From: Marthasterias glacialis
Lineage: Eukaryota > Echinodermata > Asteroidea > Forcipulatida > Asteriidae
DNA length: 64,000 nt
Direction of reading: 5' to 3'
NCBI GenBank assembly: GCA_911728455.2
Contig: OU452238.1
Location: forward strand, 14,230,049 to 14,294,048
A program made the translations under genes and the position numbers. The notes below the pieces were generated by a model that was not told the origin of the DNA, did not search any database, and worked only from the letters and a program-made list of their open reading frames with translations. Position 1 is the stretch's first letter, and every line of letters begins with the position of its first letter. Shown here one piece after another: positions 45,781 to 57,200 of the stretch.

Positions 45781-46470
45781 CACCAGATGACTTGTTTACA
45801 AGCAAAAGTTTCCCCTGCCTTGAAACAGATGTAAAATTGGAATACCGGAGCAAAGGTAGCCCGGACATTCCACTGCTGAGCGTGCCCAGAACCACAAACA
45901 CATCCAATGTTCGTTTTACCCACACAAAGACAAACCATGGTCTTGAATATTTTGGCACTTTCTGGCTTTTGAGAGGTGGTTTTTTGTTCAAATAAGAGGA
46001 TTACCAGACATCATGCCTTGGATAAATGTCGATGTTTGCAATTCTCGGTGTGTTAATCTGACATTTTCTCGGTGGAAAAAACAAAACGGTTCTTGATAAA
46101 GAGAATCTTTGTTCTCATCGCTTTGTGGAGTCAGGGTTTCTTTGTGCCAGCGGTACTCTCAAAGAAAAATGATGCCGGCAATTCTGCCAAAAATATCCCG
46201 CCCCTACTGCTCTTACCTACCCCTACTGCCCAGCGGACTACAAAAGGACAGGTTTTGACTCACCCATCGCTGTTTTCACTCGCATTTGGCAACCGGCGAC
46301 CGCTTATTTCAAACCCTGAATTCCTGTACATTGAACAGCGGAATGTCTTACAGTATATGGAACGTGCCGAATTATGCCTGTAAACAAACTCACCCAAAAA
46401 ATGCGTCTAAACGTTGGCCCTTTCGGCTTCCTGTTTTTTTTTGTTTAGCCTTTTATGGGATGGCATGCTT
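45780..46470. other. Region with short open frames only
   Basis: Plus-strand frames of 89 and 103 codons exist (45,726-45,995; 46,072-46,383). The second starts with a hydrophobic stretch that could mimic a signal peptide. Neither has recognisable homology, splice context or conservation evidence. Confidence 0.3.
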
Positions 46471-46471
46471 G

Positions 46472-46870
46472 TGACCCTTGTTGCAAGAGGGTGCTTGCCA
46501 GTTGAGGTGGGCTGGGCTGGGCTGACATCACAGTGACCCTTGTTGCAAAAGGGTGCTTGCCAGTTGAGGTGGGCTGGGATAGGATGACATCACAGTGACC
46601 CTTGTTGCAAAAGGGTGCTTGCCAGTTGAGGTGGGCTGGGATAGGATGACATCACAGTGACCCTTGTTGCAAGAGGATGCTTGCCAGTTGAGGTTGGCTG
46701 GGCTTGGCTGACACCACAGTAACCCTTGTTGCAAGAGGGTGCCTCCCAGTTGAGGTGGGCTGGGCTGGGCTGATATCACAATGACCCTTGTTGCAAGAGG
46801 GTGCTTGCCAGTTGAGGTCGGCTGGGCTGGGCTGACATCACAGTGACCTTTGTTGCAATGGTGCTTGCCA
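46472..46870. repeat. 62 bp tandem repeat
   Basis: About six and a half copies of a unit beginning gtgacccttgttgcaagagg and ending gctgacatcaca. Internal ggctgggctgggctg tracts vary in length. Confidence 0.95.
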
Positions 46871-47109
46871 GAGTTCCTGCAGTAAATGCTGTTGATTGGT
46901 AAACTCATCTGAGGGGCTCATCCATGTAGAAAAAGTACATCGGGGGGCTTGTCCCGAGGGTGAATGTTGGATCGACCTGAAGTAATAAAAAAGGAAGAAA
47001 CAACCCAATAAATATCTTCGCTAAACTCTAGGCCCTCAAAATACTTGTTTCAAAATGATTGAGTACATGGTAAGCAGAAGACATTAAATAAGTGGGGTTT
47101 GAACTTTGC

Positions 47110-47293
47110 ATGGTGGGGGCCAAAGCTAATTTGGGCAGGATCTTCAGCATAAAGAGCACAAGGGGTAAGCCTTGTTTTTACATCAAATTTTGGCAGAATC
47201 TTTAGCATAAAAACACAAGGGGTAAGTCTTGTAGTTACAGCTAATTTGGGCAGGATCTTCAACATAAAGTACACAAGGGGTAAGCCTTGTTTT
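47110..47293. repeat. 58 bp minisatellite, left part
   Basis: Two alternating unit types: one with tgtagttacagctaatttgg, the other with tgtttttacatcaaattttg, both ending acacaaggggtaag. Interrupted by the LINE at 47,294-48,470. Confidence 0.9.
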
Positions 47294-48470
47294 TAATAAT
47301 AATAATAATAACAGAGAATTTGTAAGGCGCACAGTATCTGGAGACCCATTCAAAGGCGCCGGTCAAAGGAAACACTAAACTGTAGTACTGAAAGCGAGAT
47401 TGAATAAATATGTCTTGAGAGAGCTCTTGAATGAGGAAAGGTTCTTTGAGTTCCTCAACTCGTCTGGCAAGGAATTCCAGAGACGTGGTGCACAGCTGGA
47501 AAAGGCCCGGTCTCCGTACGATGCCAGACAAGTGTGTGGAACAGAAAGTACCAGTGATGAGGATGATCTGAGGCCAGGTCGCAGGGTCCGGATTTGCAAG
47601 AGGTCCTGTATGTATGATGGAGCTAGACCACGAATGGCTTTGTAAGATAGGAGTAGGATTTTGAATTGTATTCGATATTCAACAGGAAGCCAGTGGAGAG
47701 TGTGTAGTATAGGTGTTATGTGGTCAGAAGATCTTGTTTTAGTCAGTAAGCGAGCAGAAGCGTTTTGTACTGATTGAAGTCGTTTTAGTGTGTGTTTTGG
47801 TAATCCAAATAGTAAGCTATTGCAGAAATCTAATCTAGATGAAATGAATGCATGGATGAGTTGTTCAGCGGTTGATTGTGAAAGTGATGCTCTGACTCCA
47901 GCTAAGCGACGAAGATGATAATAAGCAGACTGACACACAGATGTAACCTGTCGGTCAAGATTCATTGACTGGTCAAAGATGACGCCAAGATTACATGCCT
48001 CGGAGCAGGAGGCAACTTGTGTATCAGCTATGTGTATGTTTGATATAGAAATTCTTTTTCTGAGATGCGGTGAACAGATGACAAGAAATTGAGTTTTGCT
48101 AGCGTTGAATTTGAGTAAGTTGGCAGTCATCCAACTGCGGAAGTTACCTAAGCAATTCTCTAGAATGTGTTGTGTATTCGTGTCATTGTCAGGTATACTG
48201 GGAGAAAATGTAGCGTAGATCTGCGTGTCATCCGCGTAGAAGTGGGGTTGTAGGCCGTGATTTCGGGCAATGTTACCAAGAGGAGAGATGTACAGAGTGA
48301 AAAGCAGAGGCCCTAGAACAGAGCCCTGTGGTACCCCATGGCTGAGTTTAGTTTCTTTAGATAAGTCACCCGATAGATTAACTGCCTGAGAACGATTGTT
48401 TAAGTAAGATTTAAACCAGTCAAGAGCAACACCTTGTACTCCGAATTGATGCTGTAATCTATGCAGTAGG
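47294..48470 (-). mobile_element. 5'-truncated non-LTR retrotransposon (CR1/L2-like)
   Basis: The minus strand encodes the last ~365 codons of a reverse transcriptase and C-terminal region: LSHGVPQGSVLGPLLF, FYADDTQIY (catalytic YADD near 48,227-48,238), TLHWLPVEYRIQFKILLL, then APRLWNSLPDELR and FKSSLKTYLF. Stop at 47,375. The 3' end is short and tailed with TTA repeats (AATAATAAT on the plus strand). The order and tail fit the CR1/L2 group. The open frame continues upstream to 48,559 only because it runs into minisatellite sequence, so the first ~30 codons are not LINE. No frame breaks, suggesting a fairly young insertion. Confidence 0.85.
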
Positions 48471-48970
48471 ATGTTGGCAGAATCTTCAGCATAAAGTACA
48501 CAAGGGGTAAGCCTTGTAGTTACAGCTAATTTGGGCAGAAACCTCAGCATAAAGAACACAAGGGGTAAGCCTTGTTTTTACATCAAATTCTATGCAGTAT
48601 CTTTAGCATAAAAACACAAGGGGTAAGCCTTGTAGTTACAGCTAATTTGGGCAGAAACTTCAGCATAAAGAACACAAGGGGTAAGCCTTGTTTTTAAATC
48701 AAATGTTGGCAGAATCTTTAGCATAAAAAAACAAGGGGTAAGCCTTGTAGTTACAGCTAATTTTGGCAGAAACTTCAGCATAAAGAACACAAGGGGTAAG
48801 CCTTGTTTTTACATCAAATTTTGGCAGAATCTTCAGCATAAAAACACAAGGGGTAAGTCTTAGTAAGCTCACATTTTGGCAAAATACACAAGGGGTAAGT
48901 CTTGTAAGTTGTAGTTACAGCTAATTTGGGCAAAATCTTCAGCATAAACAGCACAAGGGGTAAGTCTTGT
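48471..48970. repeat. 58 bp minisatellite, right part
   Basis: Eight or so units, mostly alternating between the ttacagctaatttgggcaga type and the catcaaattttggcagaatc type, giving a ~115 bp two-unit period. Ends at taagtcttgttcgaaatggg. Confidence 0.9.
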
Positions 48971-48974
48971 TCGA

Positions 48975-49430
48975 AATGGGGGCGAGCAGCCCAGGCATAA
49001 GGTCGAAGACCCGTGATAATTTCTTTAAAATACCTCAGTTCTCTCGACGAGAGATAAAGACAATGTCTACTTACTCTGATGAATGCCCCCGTAGATTACT
49101 GTCCTTTGAAAAGTACGCGAGATGTGATGAAACCCAGTGTAGAAAATGGTCGGCCCCTCGGTTGCTCTTTGTACCGTCGTTGCTTCACGCAACCGGTACA
49201 AACAGTGTCCGACGACCAAAAAGCCCGGCAAACTCCAGCGCCCAAATCACGAGTCACTGCGAGTCGTAAAATCTGACGCTCTCCCGGGAAGTCACAGCTC
49301 CGCCTCGTCGATGTGCAAACTCCCGGTAGTAGAAGAACCACAGGCGCTCGTAGCAGCCTACTGCATGGTTTCTGCAGCAGCGACAAACTTTACTGGAGGT
49401 TTTCACGGATAAAATCCCTGTAAAATGACT
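48975..49430. other. GC-richer segment, unknown
   Basis: Higher GC and CpG than its surroundings (ctctcgacgagagat, agcgcccaaatcacgagtc, ctccgcctcgtcgatg). Several short open frames on both strands but no recognised protein. On the minus strand cagagtaagtag could be a donor. Might be a promoter or 5' exon region; weak. Confidence 0.25.
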
Positions 49431-49816
49431 ACATCAACAAACTCACCTGAAGTAAAAACACAGTAAATCACCGCACAAGAGAAAGATCGCTGTGATCAGT
49501 GTTGGTTGCTTTCAATTGGTATTATTTTATTCATACATGATCTACATAAATCACAATCAAGTAGAAAAAAGTAGAAAAACAAAAGTTTGATAATCAAGAT
49601 AAATTCTTGTTATGTTGGTGGCAAATCATTTCCACAAGTTTCAGAACTGTTTGAATCAAGGCGTCCCAAGAACTATTTCAATTGATAAAACCTGATCTGG
49701 ATTAACCCTTGAAGATTTTAAGTAGAAACACTTACAATGATTTCTTTCTTTTCAGTTTTGTTCCCTATTTTAAAAAATTAATAAAAACAACAGTCGGCTA
49801 ATCTGTACATTTATCT

Positions 49817-49903
49817 AGATCCAGTAACTTTGAAATTTGGACTTGAATCTGTCGTCAACATTTCCCAAAAAACACTGAGTACAGGCGCCCAGTTACTGGA
49901 TCT
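49817..49903. mobile_element. Tiny MITE, third copy
   Basis: agatccagtaac and gttactggatct form perfect 12 bp inverted ends. The interior (ctgtcgtcaacatttcccaa, gagtacaggcgcccagttac) parallels the copies in the palindrome arms at 16,879 and 18,334. Confidence 0.65.
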
Positions 49904-49995
49904 AAACTATATCTAAAAAGTACTTAATTAGTTTTACAAATCATGAAAAAAAGAATACAATTTTAGTTATTTGTATATTATTACAATTGAAAAAA

Positions 49996-50027
49996 TATAT
50001 ATATATATACATATATGTATATATAAT
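49996..50027. repeat. (TA)n microsatellite
   Basis: Near-continuous TA repeats with an internal tacatatatgta palindrome. Confidence 0.85.
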
Positions 50028-51008
50028 AGCACTGTTGGTATGTCCAATTATGAAATTATCGAAAGAAAAATATTTATCTGCTCACAGAAAGAAATACATT
50101 ATTTTCATATGCCAAAACATTCTATTTTTAATTACCAATGCACTGCACAAAAAATACAAAAACGTAACACAAAAATGAGCAAAACTGATCTAGTCATGGA
50201 GCAGCCATTTTGTTTTGCTCCATTCCATACATCAATTTAACCGAAAGTGAGGCGTTAAGGTAAAATTAGTCTGGTGCCTTACGGTTTGATTAGAATTAGT
50301 TTTCCTTACTGAGATAGCCAGTAAATGATGGTCAGACAGTGATAGGGTTTTAATCTTTCCGAGCGGCTCCAAGTGACTGAAGATATATAACTGCACATTT
50401 AATTCCGTAGTGACTTTAGTTACCATGAAATATGCTAATTACAATCACGCATCCGTACATACATTATTGGTTGGCAAACATCAGAGAGTTGTGCACTAGG
50501 CAGACCATACACGTGTGTGTGTGTGTAACACCACCATTAGCCCCACACAAAAAGGTGTGATGTTCCCTCGTTTTGCCAACCAACAGTGTTGGTTCGTCTG
50601 CGCGATGTGCAATGATGATAAAACATTTATGTTCAAAGAGTTCAGAATGACAAATAAAAACTCAATGGTGCAAAAAAAAAAAGTAAACTTCATTAAAAAA
50701 GTTGCTTTCTCATTATTACCAGGAAAGACAATACATTTTTGTGAGAACTTCTTTAAGGAAAGTTAGTTAATTAAGTTAAAACTTTTAAAATGTTTTTAAA
50801 AAGTACCTGGATTGTTGGATTGTGAAATTTATCACATCAAATTTTGATGACTTTATGCCTCTCAGGAGCTCAAAATACTTGTAACTTTGTCAATTTAGGA
50901 TAATTAGGTGGGAAATTGCTATGTAGCAAGGGGAACAATACATTTATAAGCATTCAGGTTGAGCTAAAAAGAATAATAATACAAATTATTAACCGCTACT
51001 TCTACATT
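50028..51008. other. Downstream flank and likely 3'UTR of the ADAM-like gene
   Basis: AT-rich, no convincing gene. A (GT)n run sits at about 50,514-50,526. The minus-strand 3'UTR should begin at 51,008 and run leftward; I could not fix a polyadenylation signal with confidence. Confidence 0.4.
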
Positions 51009-51222
51009 CTAGGATGATTTGAATGTACTAAACTCAATATCAGCACTGGTTTGATTTTCTGGTTGTTCCATGGTTGCCATAGTGTCAATGTTATCATTAA
51101 CTTCTATAGCAACGTCATCCGATACTAACCCTTTGTTACTGAAGGTCTGTGGATGCATTTCAAGCTCCATCTCAGTAGCTTCTACAGGAAGAGTTCCATT
51201 CGTTGCCTTCTCATTCTTTCTC
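51009..51222 (-). CDS. ADAM-like gene, last exon (cytoplasmic tail)
   Basis: Starts RRKNEKATNG after the acceptor ttttctgtacag and ends …IEFSTFKSS with TAG at 51,009-51,011. The tail is acidic (DDVAIEVNDNIDTMATMEQP) and much shorter than the tails of vertebrate FAM171 proteins, which run to several hundred residues. No SH3-binding proline motif seen. Confidence 0.88.
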
Positions 51223-54200
51223 CTGTACAGAAAACAATAAATATTCATCAAATTTCAAAACTCAAACCCTGCATGATGTTTGGGTCGTCTGCTTGACAAT
51301 CTTTTCTGTGTGTCTGGGTGACTTGGGCAGCCGTCCTCGAGTGTCAGATTTATCCCGTTTTGACTTTGTTGAAGTTTTGTTAAAACATAAAACTAAAGAA
51401 ATTAAACCTATACTTTCATTAATATCAACATTCAAGTTGATTGCATGAAGGGTGACGTTTTGTTTTTAGTTAAATTTTTAGGCTTTTAAGAAAACATTTG
51501 AACATAAAAATAAAGAAATTAAACTGAATTTCATCAGTATCAAAATTCATGTTGATTGCATGAAGGGTGACACTTTGTTCTTAGTTGAACTTTGAGGCTA
51601 AATACGGAATGTCTGTACAACAGAAAAACGTACCTCTGAGAAAAAAGACAAAGGTAAAATTTTTATTATGTAAGCACCGAAAAGAAGATACCATGCAAAC
51701 ATTTTGATTTTGCATCAGTTTTGATTTGAGTGTTAGTAGGTCAAATCTTACGGCCGTTTGAGGCTGCTATTGGCATTTTGGTTAAAGTCACTTGTAGCCC
51801 CAGTTGTTAAATACTGACTTTGAAATAAGGCTGTTTTTTCAACTGCTAAACAAGAATTTTAAATGCAAAAAATACTGCAAAATGTCCATTCCAGATTTCT
51901 TTGTTGCAAGCTGCTCTTTGCATAAGTCTGTCAGGCCGAGAATTTCATCTTTGAGAGGGCAAGGCCACTTTCATTTTTCAGAGGGCACTTCTACTGGAAA
52001 AGCTTGAAGTCTATGGGAAGCTTTTGAAGATGGCACCAAGGCCAAGACCAGAGCAACAAAGACCATGTCCTCCAGGGCCTTTGTTTAATTCCAGGTCTGG
52101 TCTGTAAAGAGTAATATCCTACATGCCATAGACTGGAGTTTATGCTTACCTGCATGACCAGCCAACTATGCAGGTAATTACGAAAATCAGTAACACAATC
52201 AGAGCACCAATTGTACTGAATACAATAACCTGCGTCCGCATTTGGAAACCAGTCTCGGGCAAGATTGGTTTTACAGTCGTTCCTGATGCTGTTGGAGAGA
52301 AACACACATTCAAATAATACAATTTTTTAGAGAATACATTTATTCTAAGCAAACAAGTAAGGCTTACGGTAACCTCATGGACATGGAAATCTCTTTTAAG
52401 AGTTGTAGTGGTTTTGAAATGAACCTGTGGTGTGATAACTCAACATTTCAATCAGTATGCTCTGATAGTTCCCAGGAGAAATGCAACACAATTTTTAAGC
52501 AAGAAAATCACTTCCTAGAATCTTTCTTAGTTCTTTATAGGCAATTTCAATAAAATTTCACCTCTTTGAGATTGGCAATTTTTCTTTAGTGTTTAATTCA
52601 ATCCATAATAATAATAATACCAGTTCGTATATAGCTTTATCACACCTGATGGGCATCTCATAGCACAATGTAATGGTTTACAAGGTGCTGTGGTGCAATC
52701 TGCAGCTGATCACACCAGAAACACTGGGGTGAACCCCTTCTCTTTGCGATAAGAGTACTGGGTTCTTTTACATGCATTACACAACACACAGGACCTACGG
52801 CTTTAAGTCCCATCCGAAGGGACGCAGCAATAATGGTTAAGTGTCTTGCTTAAGGACACAAGTGTCACGACCGAGACTCGAACTCACACTCTGTTGATCA
52901 AAAACACCAGAGCTTGAGTCCAGTGTTCTTATCCGCTCGGCCACGACATGTCACAATGCAACCCTCTTACACATTCCTCCTCCTGACTGGGCCCATTTTC
53001 ATGGCACTGCTTACCGTGCAATTCTACGCTTAGGGCCCATAGATTCACACGCTGAACTGGGTGCCATACGGCCAGAACTCGGTGGTAAGCAGTGCTGTGA
53101 AATTGGGTCCTGGTGAGAAGGAAAAAGTAACTTACGCTTTGGTGTTGATTTGTCCAATCTGTCAGCAGCCATCCACCATGAGAGGTGAGGAGCAGTAAAT
53201 TGCCAGTAAGCAAGAAGATCTTCGGTGATTAAAATCTTTCCGACTCCTGCCTCCTCCCAGAATGCTAAAGATGATAATAAAAGACAATTCATATTAAGAT
53301 TAAAAGCAAGATTTTCTCATCTATTAAAAAAAGATTCTTCTACGAAAACTCAAGTTCTCTTTAAAGCACCAGCTCAACATTGGTGTCTATAAATGTTTCC
53401 ATTCTTCGCAAAAATCTGTATGTAATAATACCAACCTTTTAAAAATTCAGCTCATTTCGTTGTTTCATTTGCAAGGAAATGGTGAAAATGCATTCAGCAT
53501 TTTTGTACGCATTCATAGGCAGAGTTTGGGTCTCCCATGAGACCAAAATGTATTTTTAATCTCATTTAATTTATTATTAAAAAACAATAGCACTTCAGGA
53601 AGATATTTGTCAAGGAAAGTTTTCTACCACCATTATTGTCAACATGTTAATCTGTGAACATTTATGTTTTTCTTTCTTACCAAGGTTAAGTGTTATGTAA
53701 AAGTTTGGAAAAATTTGTACTTTTCAAAACAGTTTAAATTTAGTGTGTTAAAATGAAATAAATTTTGGGTTTACAACTTAATCTGTGCAATCTCATGTTA
53801 TTTTGTTTTTCATAGACAAAGGTTTTTAATCTGTTGACGCCACATGAATTGTATACACGCAAATGTTTTCCCTGCTTGGAAACGGAAGTCGATTAATTCC
53901 ACTTCCAGTTCTCTTTTCTTGGAAAAAGTTTCTTTCTACAAGAGTTGAATCCAGATGGGTTACAGAAGGGTTAAGCCTTACCTGTAGTCTCGTTGTAGGT
54001 CCATATAGAAACATCATTTCCATCTTTTACATCCAGGCCAGGGTCTAGAGGTACAAGCATCTCAATCCCTCCATCCAATGAGATCATATCTCCTGATTCC
54101 TTGTCGTTAATCGTCAACTCTAGCGCCCCAAACACCACCAGCTCAACTGTGTCACCGTTAGAGTTGGCTTCTGTCTCTGGGATGACCTTGGTGTCAGAGG

Positions 54201-57200
54201 TCAATGCATAGAAGGCATCGATAGTTGCTCCATCAACCAACGAGGTGTCAAATTGGATCATTGCTTTCTGACCAAATGCTGTCAAGCAAAAGAAAAAATG
54301 TTTGAATACCGGTACATCATTCTCTCAGTAAAGTTTCCCTAATTTTGACTAGATTTCCAGCAAAAGTAAAAATCAACTTTCAGTATTGGAAGCTGATTTT
54401 ATTCTGAACAGTGTAGGTCTACTTTCGTACACAATGACAAATCATAAGATGAAGCAACCCAGCTACTAACATTGTTGTTAAAAGTCAAAGTCCAAAATAA
54501 TTAACTTTCAAAAATCTAAAATTCTTCTTTACATGTGCTAAGAATCCTTTTAAAGAGGGGATCCAATGTCAAACTCAGTTTTGTGATGCATTTATTTTTT
54601 TCAACCGATAGCCCTTATGAAAATGGGAAATGAAAATTAAAAATGTCTCCTCTCACATTAAAATGGAGTACAATGTAAATTGGTAAAATTTTACTCTTTC
54701 AGACTGAAATTTGAAACATGGCATCATTGGATATTAACAACAAATGGGTCTGTACATTCCAAAGAGGAAGTTGTGCATCAGTCAAAAGGTCAAATTCAAT
54801 GCCTTTTTGATTGAATATCATCAAAATTCAGGAATCAACTCAAAAGATTCCTGTAGCAAAATCTATAGACCTACATACTTAAAATGTGGCGTCATTGGAC
54901 GCTTTTGGATTTTGACAAAATTTGCTTTTGCCGGGTATCAAATACAATGGCATTTTACATCGCTTTCACTTGAGGTTAGAGACGTGTTAACTTTTTTTCC
55001 ACTTTCATAAGGACTCTATCAGAAAATGAGTGCATCACAAAACTGACTACACCATATCAAATGTGACAAAGAAGGTTTCAAGTATATTGCTTTAGTGCCA
55101 TAGCTATAGTCTTTCCTAATCTCTATTTGTATGGTATTGACTTACGATTGAAGTCACTCTCAATCAGCATGTTACCACCCAGTACCTCTACAGTAGCTGG
55201 CTGTAGTTGTAGTAACCTCACGATAAGATCTGTGCAAACATGGATAATACAGATGTTCAGAGGATCAAACTGCTAAGAAGGCTTTTAAGATTTCAGGTTC
55301 TGCAAACAGAAAATCTAAAAGATTAGCTGTGAGAATAATGGCTTATGGAATCTTGGAGTAATGTCTTGAAAAACTCTGTGTATCACAGTCACAGCAGTCA
55401 AGGATCTAAAGTCTCATGATATGACTTGAAGAATAGTTTTAATCTGAACTGACATTTTATTCATACGGAAGGTTGCAAAGTCTCCAAAATGAAACACATC
55501 AACTAAAATGAAACACACCAACTACCACAGAGCTTTATTTCATGAGCTTGAACTTACCTTCAGTGATTCCACTGCTCCAGCGAACAGCATTGCTAGTGTA
55601 ACCAATCTTGTTGACTACGATCCCTAGACTTCCATCACCAGGAATGACCCTCATGATATCCAGAACATTGGTCATCTCAGGAACAATCAGGTCCTTTGAG
55701 GTACCTCCTGCTATACTGACTCTCACTGAGGTACCATACAAGGGATTGTTCTGGCTGTCTAGAATGGTGACTTTCAGGTTTACCATTATGTAGCCAGGAC
55801 TTAGAGACTGTTGGGTTGAAGGAGACTGGGTTGTTGGTGGCTGGGTTGAGGGAGGCTGGGTTGCGGGAGGCTGGGTTGCCGAAGGCTGGGTTGAGGGAGG
55901 CTGGGTTGAGGGAGGCTGGGTTGAGGGAGGTTGGGTTGAGGGAGGCTGGGTTGAGGGAGGCTGGGTTGAGCGAGGCTGGGTTGAGAGAGGCTGGGTTGAG
56001 GGAGGCTGGGTTGAGGGAGGCTGGGTTGAGGGAGGTTGGGTTGAGGGAGGCTGGGTTGAGCGAGGCTGGGTTGAGGAAGGCTGGGTTGAGGGAGGCTGGG
56101 TTGAGGGTTGCTGGGTTGAGGGAGGTTGGTTTGAGGGAGGCTGGGTTGAGGGAGGCTGGGTTGAGGGAGGCTGGGTTGAGGGAGGTTGGGTTGAGGGAGG
56201 CTGGGTTGTTGGTGGCTGGGTTGAGGGAGGCTGGGTTGCGGGAGGCTGGGTTGCCGAAGGCTGGGTTGAGGGAGGCTGGGTTGAGCGAGGCTGGGTTGAG
56301 GGAGGCTGGGTTGAGGGAGGCTGGGTTGAGGGAGGCTGGGTTGAGGGAGGTTGGGTTGAGGGAGGCTGGGTTGTTGGTGGCTGGGTTGAGGGAGGCTGGG
56401 TTGCGGGAGGCTGGGTTGCCGAAGGCTGGGTTGAGGGAGGCTGGGTTGAGCGAGGCTGGGTTGAGGGAGGCTGGGTTGAGGGAGGCTGGGTTGAGGGAGG
56501 CTGGGTTGTGGGAGGTTGGGTTGTGGGAGGTTGGGTTGCGGGAGGCTGGGTTGAGGGTGCTGGGGTTGGTTGCTGCTGGGTACCATTATTTACTGGTGTG
56601 ACTGTAATATTTGAATCTGGAGGACTTGTTGTATTGGTCTGGGGGGTTGGGAATGGGGGAGGTATGCTTGGAGGGGGTGGGGGAAATGTTGCATTTGGGG
56701 ATGTTGCATTTGGTGAAGGTGTTGGGAATGGGGGAGGTATGCTTGGAGGGGGTGGGGGAAATGTTGCATTTGGGGATGTTGCATTTGGTGAAGGTGTTGG
56801 GAATGGGGGAGGTATGCTTGGAGGGGGTGGGGGAAATGTTGCATTTGGGGATGTTGCATTTGGTGAAGGTGTTGGGAATGGGGGAGGTATGCTTGGAGGG
56901 GGTGGGGGAAATGTTGCATTTGGGGATGTTGCATTTGGTGAAGGTGTTGGGAATGGGGGAGGTATGCTTGGAGGGGGTGGGGGAAATGTTGCATTTGGGG
57001 ATGTTGCATTTGGTGAAGGTGTTGGGAATGGGGGAGGTATGCTTGGAGGGGGTGGGGGAAATGTTGCATTTGGGGATGTTGCATTTGGTGAAGGTGTTGG
57101 GAATGGGGGAGGTATGCTTGGAGGGGGTGGGGGAAATGTTGCATTTGGGGATGTTGCATTTGGTGAAGGTGTTGGGAATGGGGGAGGTATGCTTGGAGGG

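Noticed and set aside
46072-46383. 103-codon frame with a hydrophobic N-terminal stretch
   Set aside because: No homology recognised, no repeat copies to test conservation, overlapping frames of similar length nearby.
47375-48559. Complete 394-codon host gene
   Set aside because: The sequence is the C-terminal part of a LINE reverse transcriptase, and the first ~30 codons come from the adjacent minisatellite.
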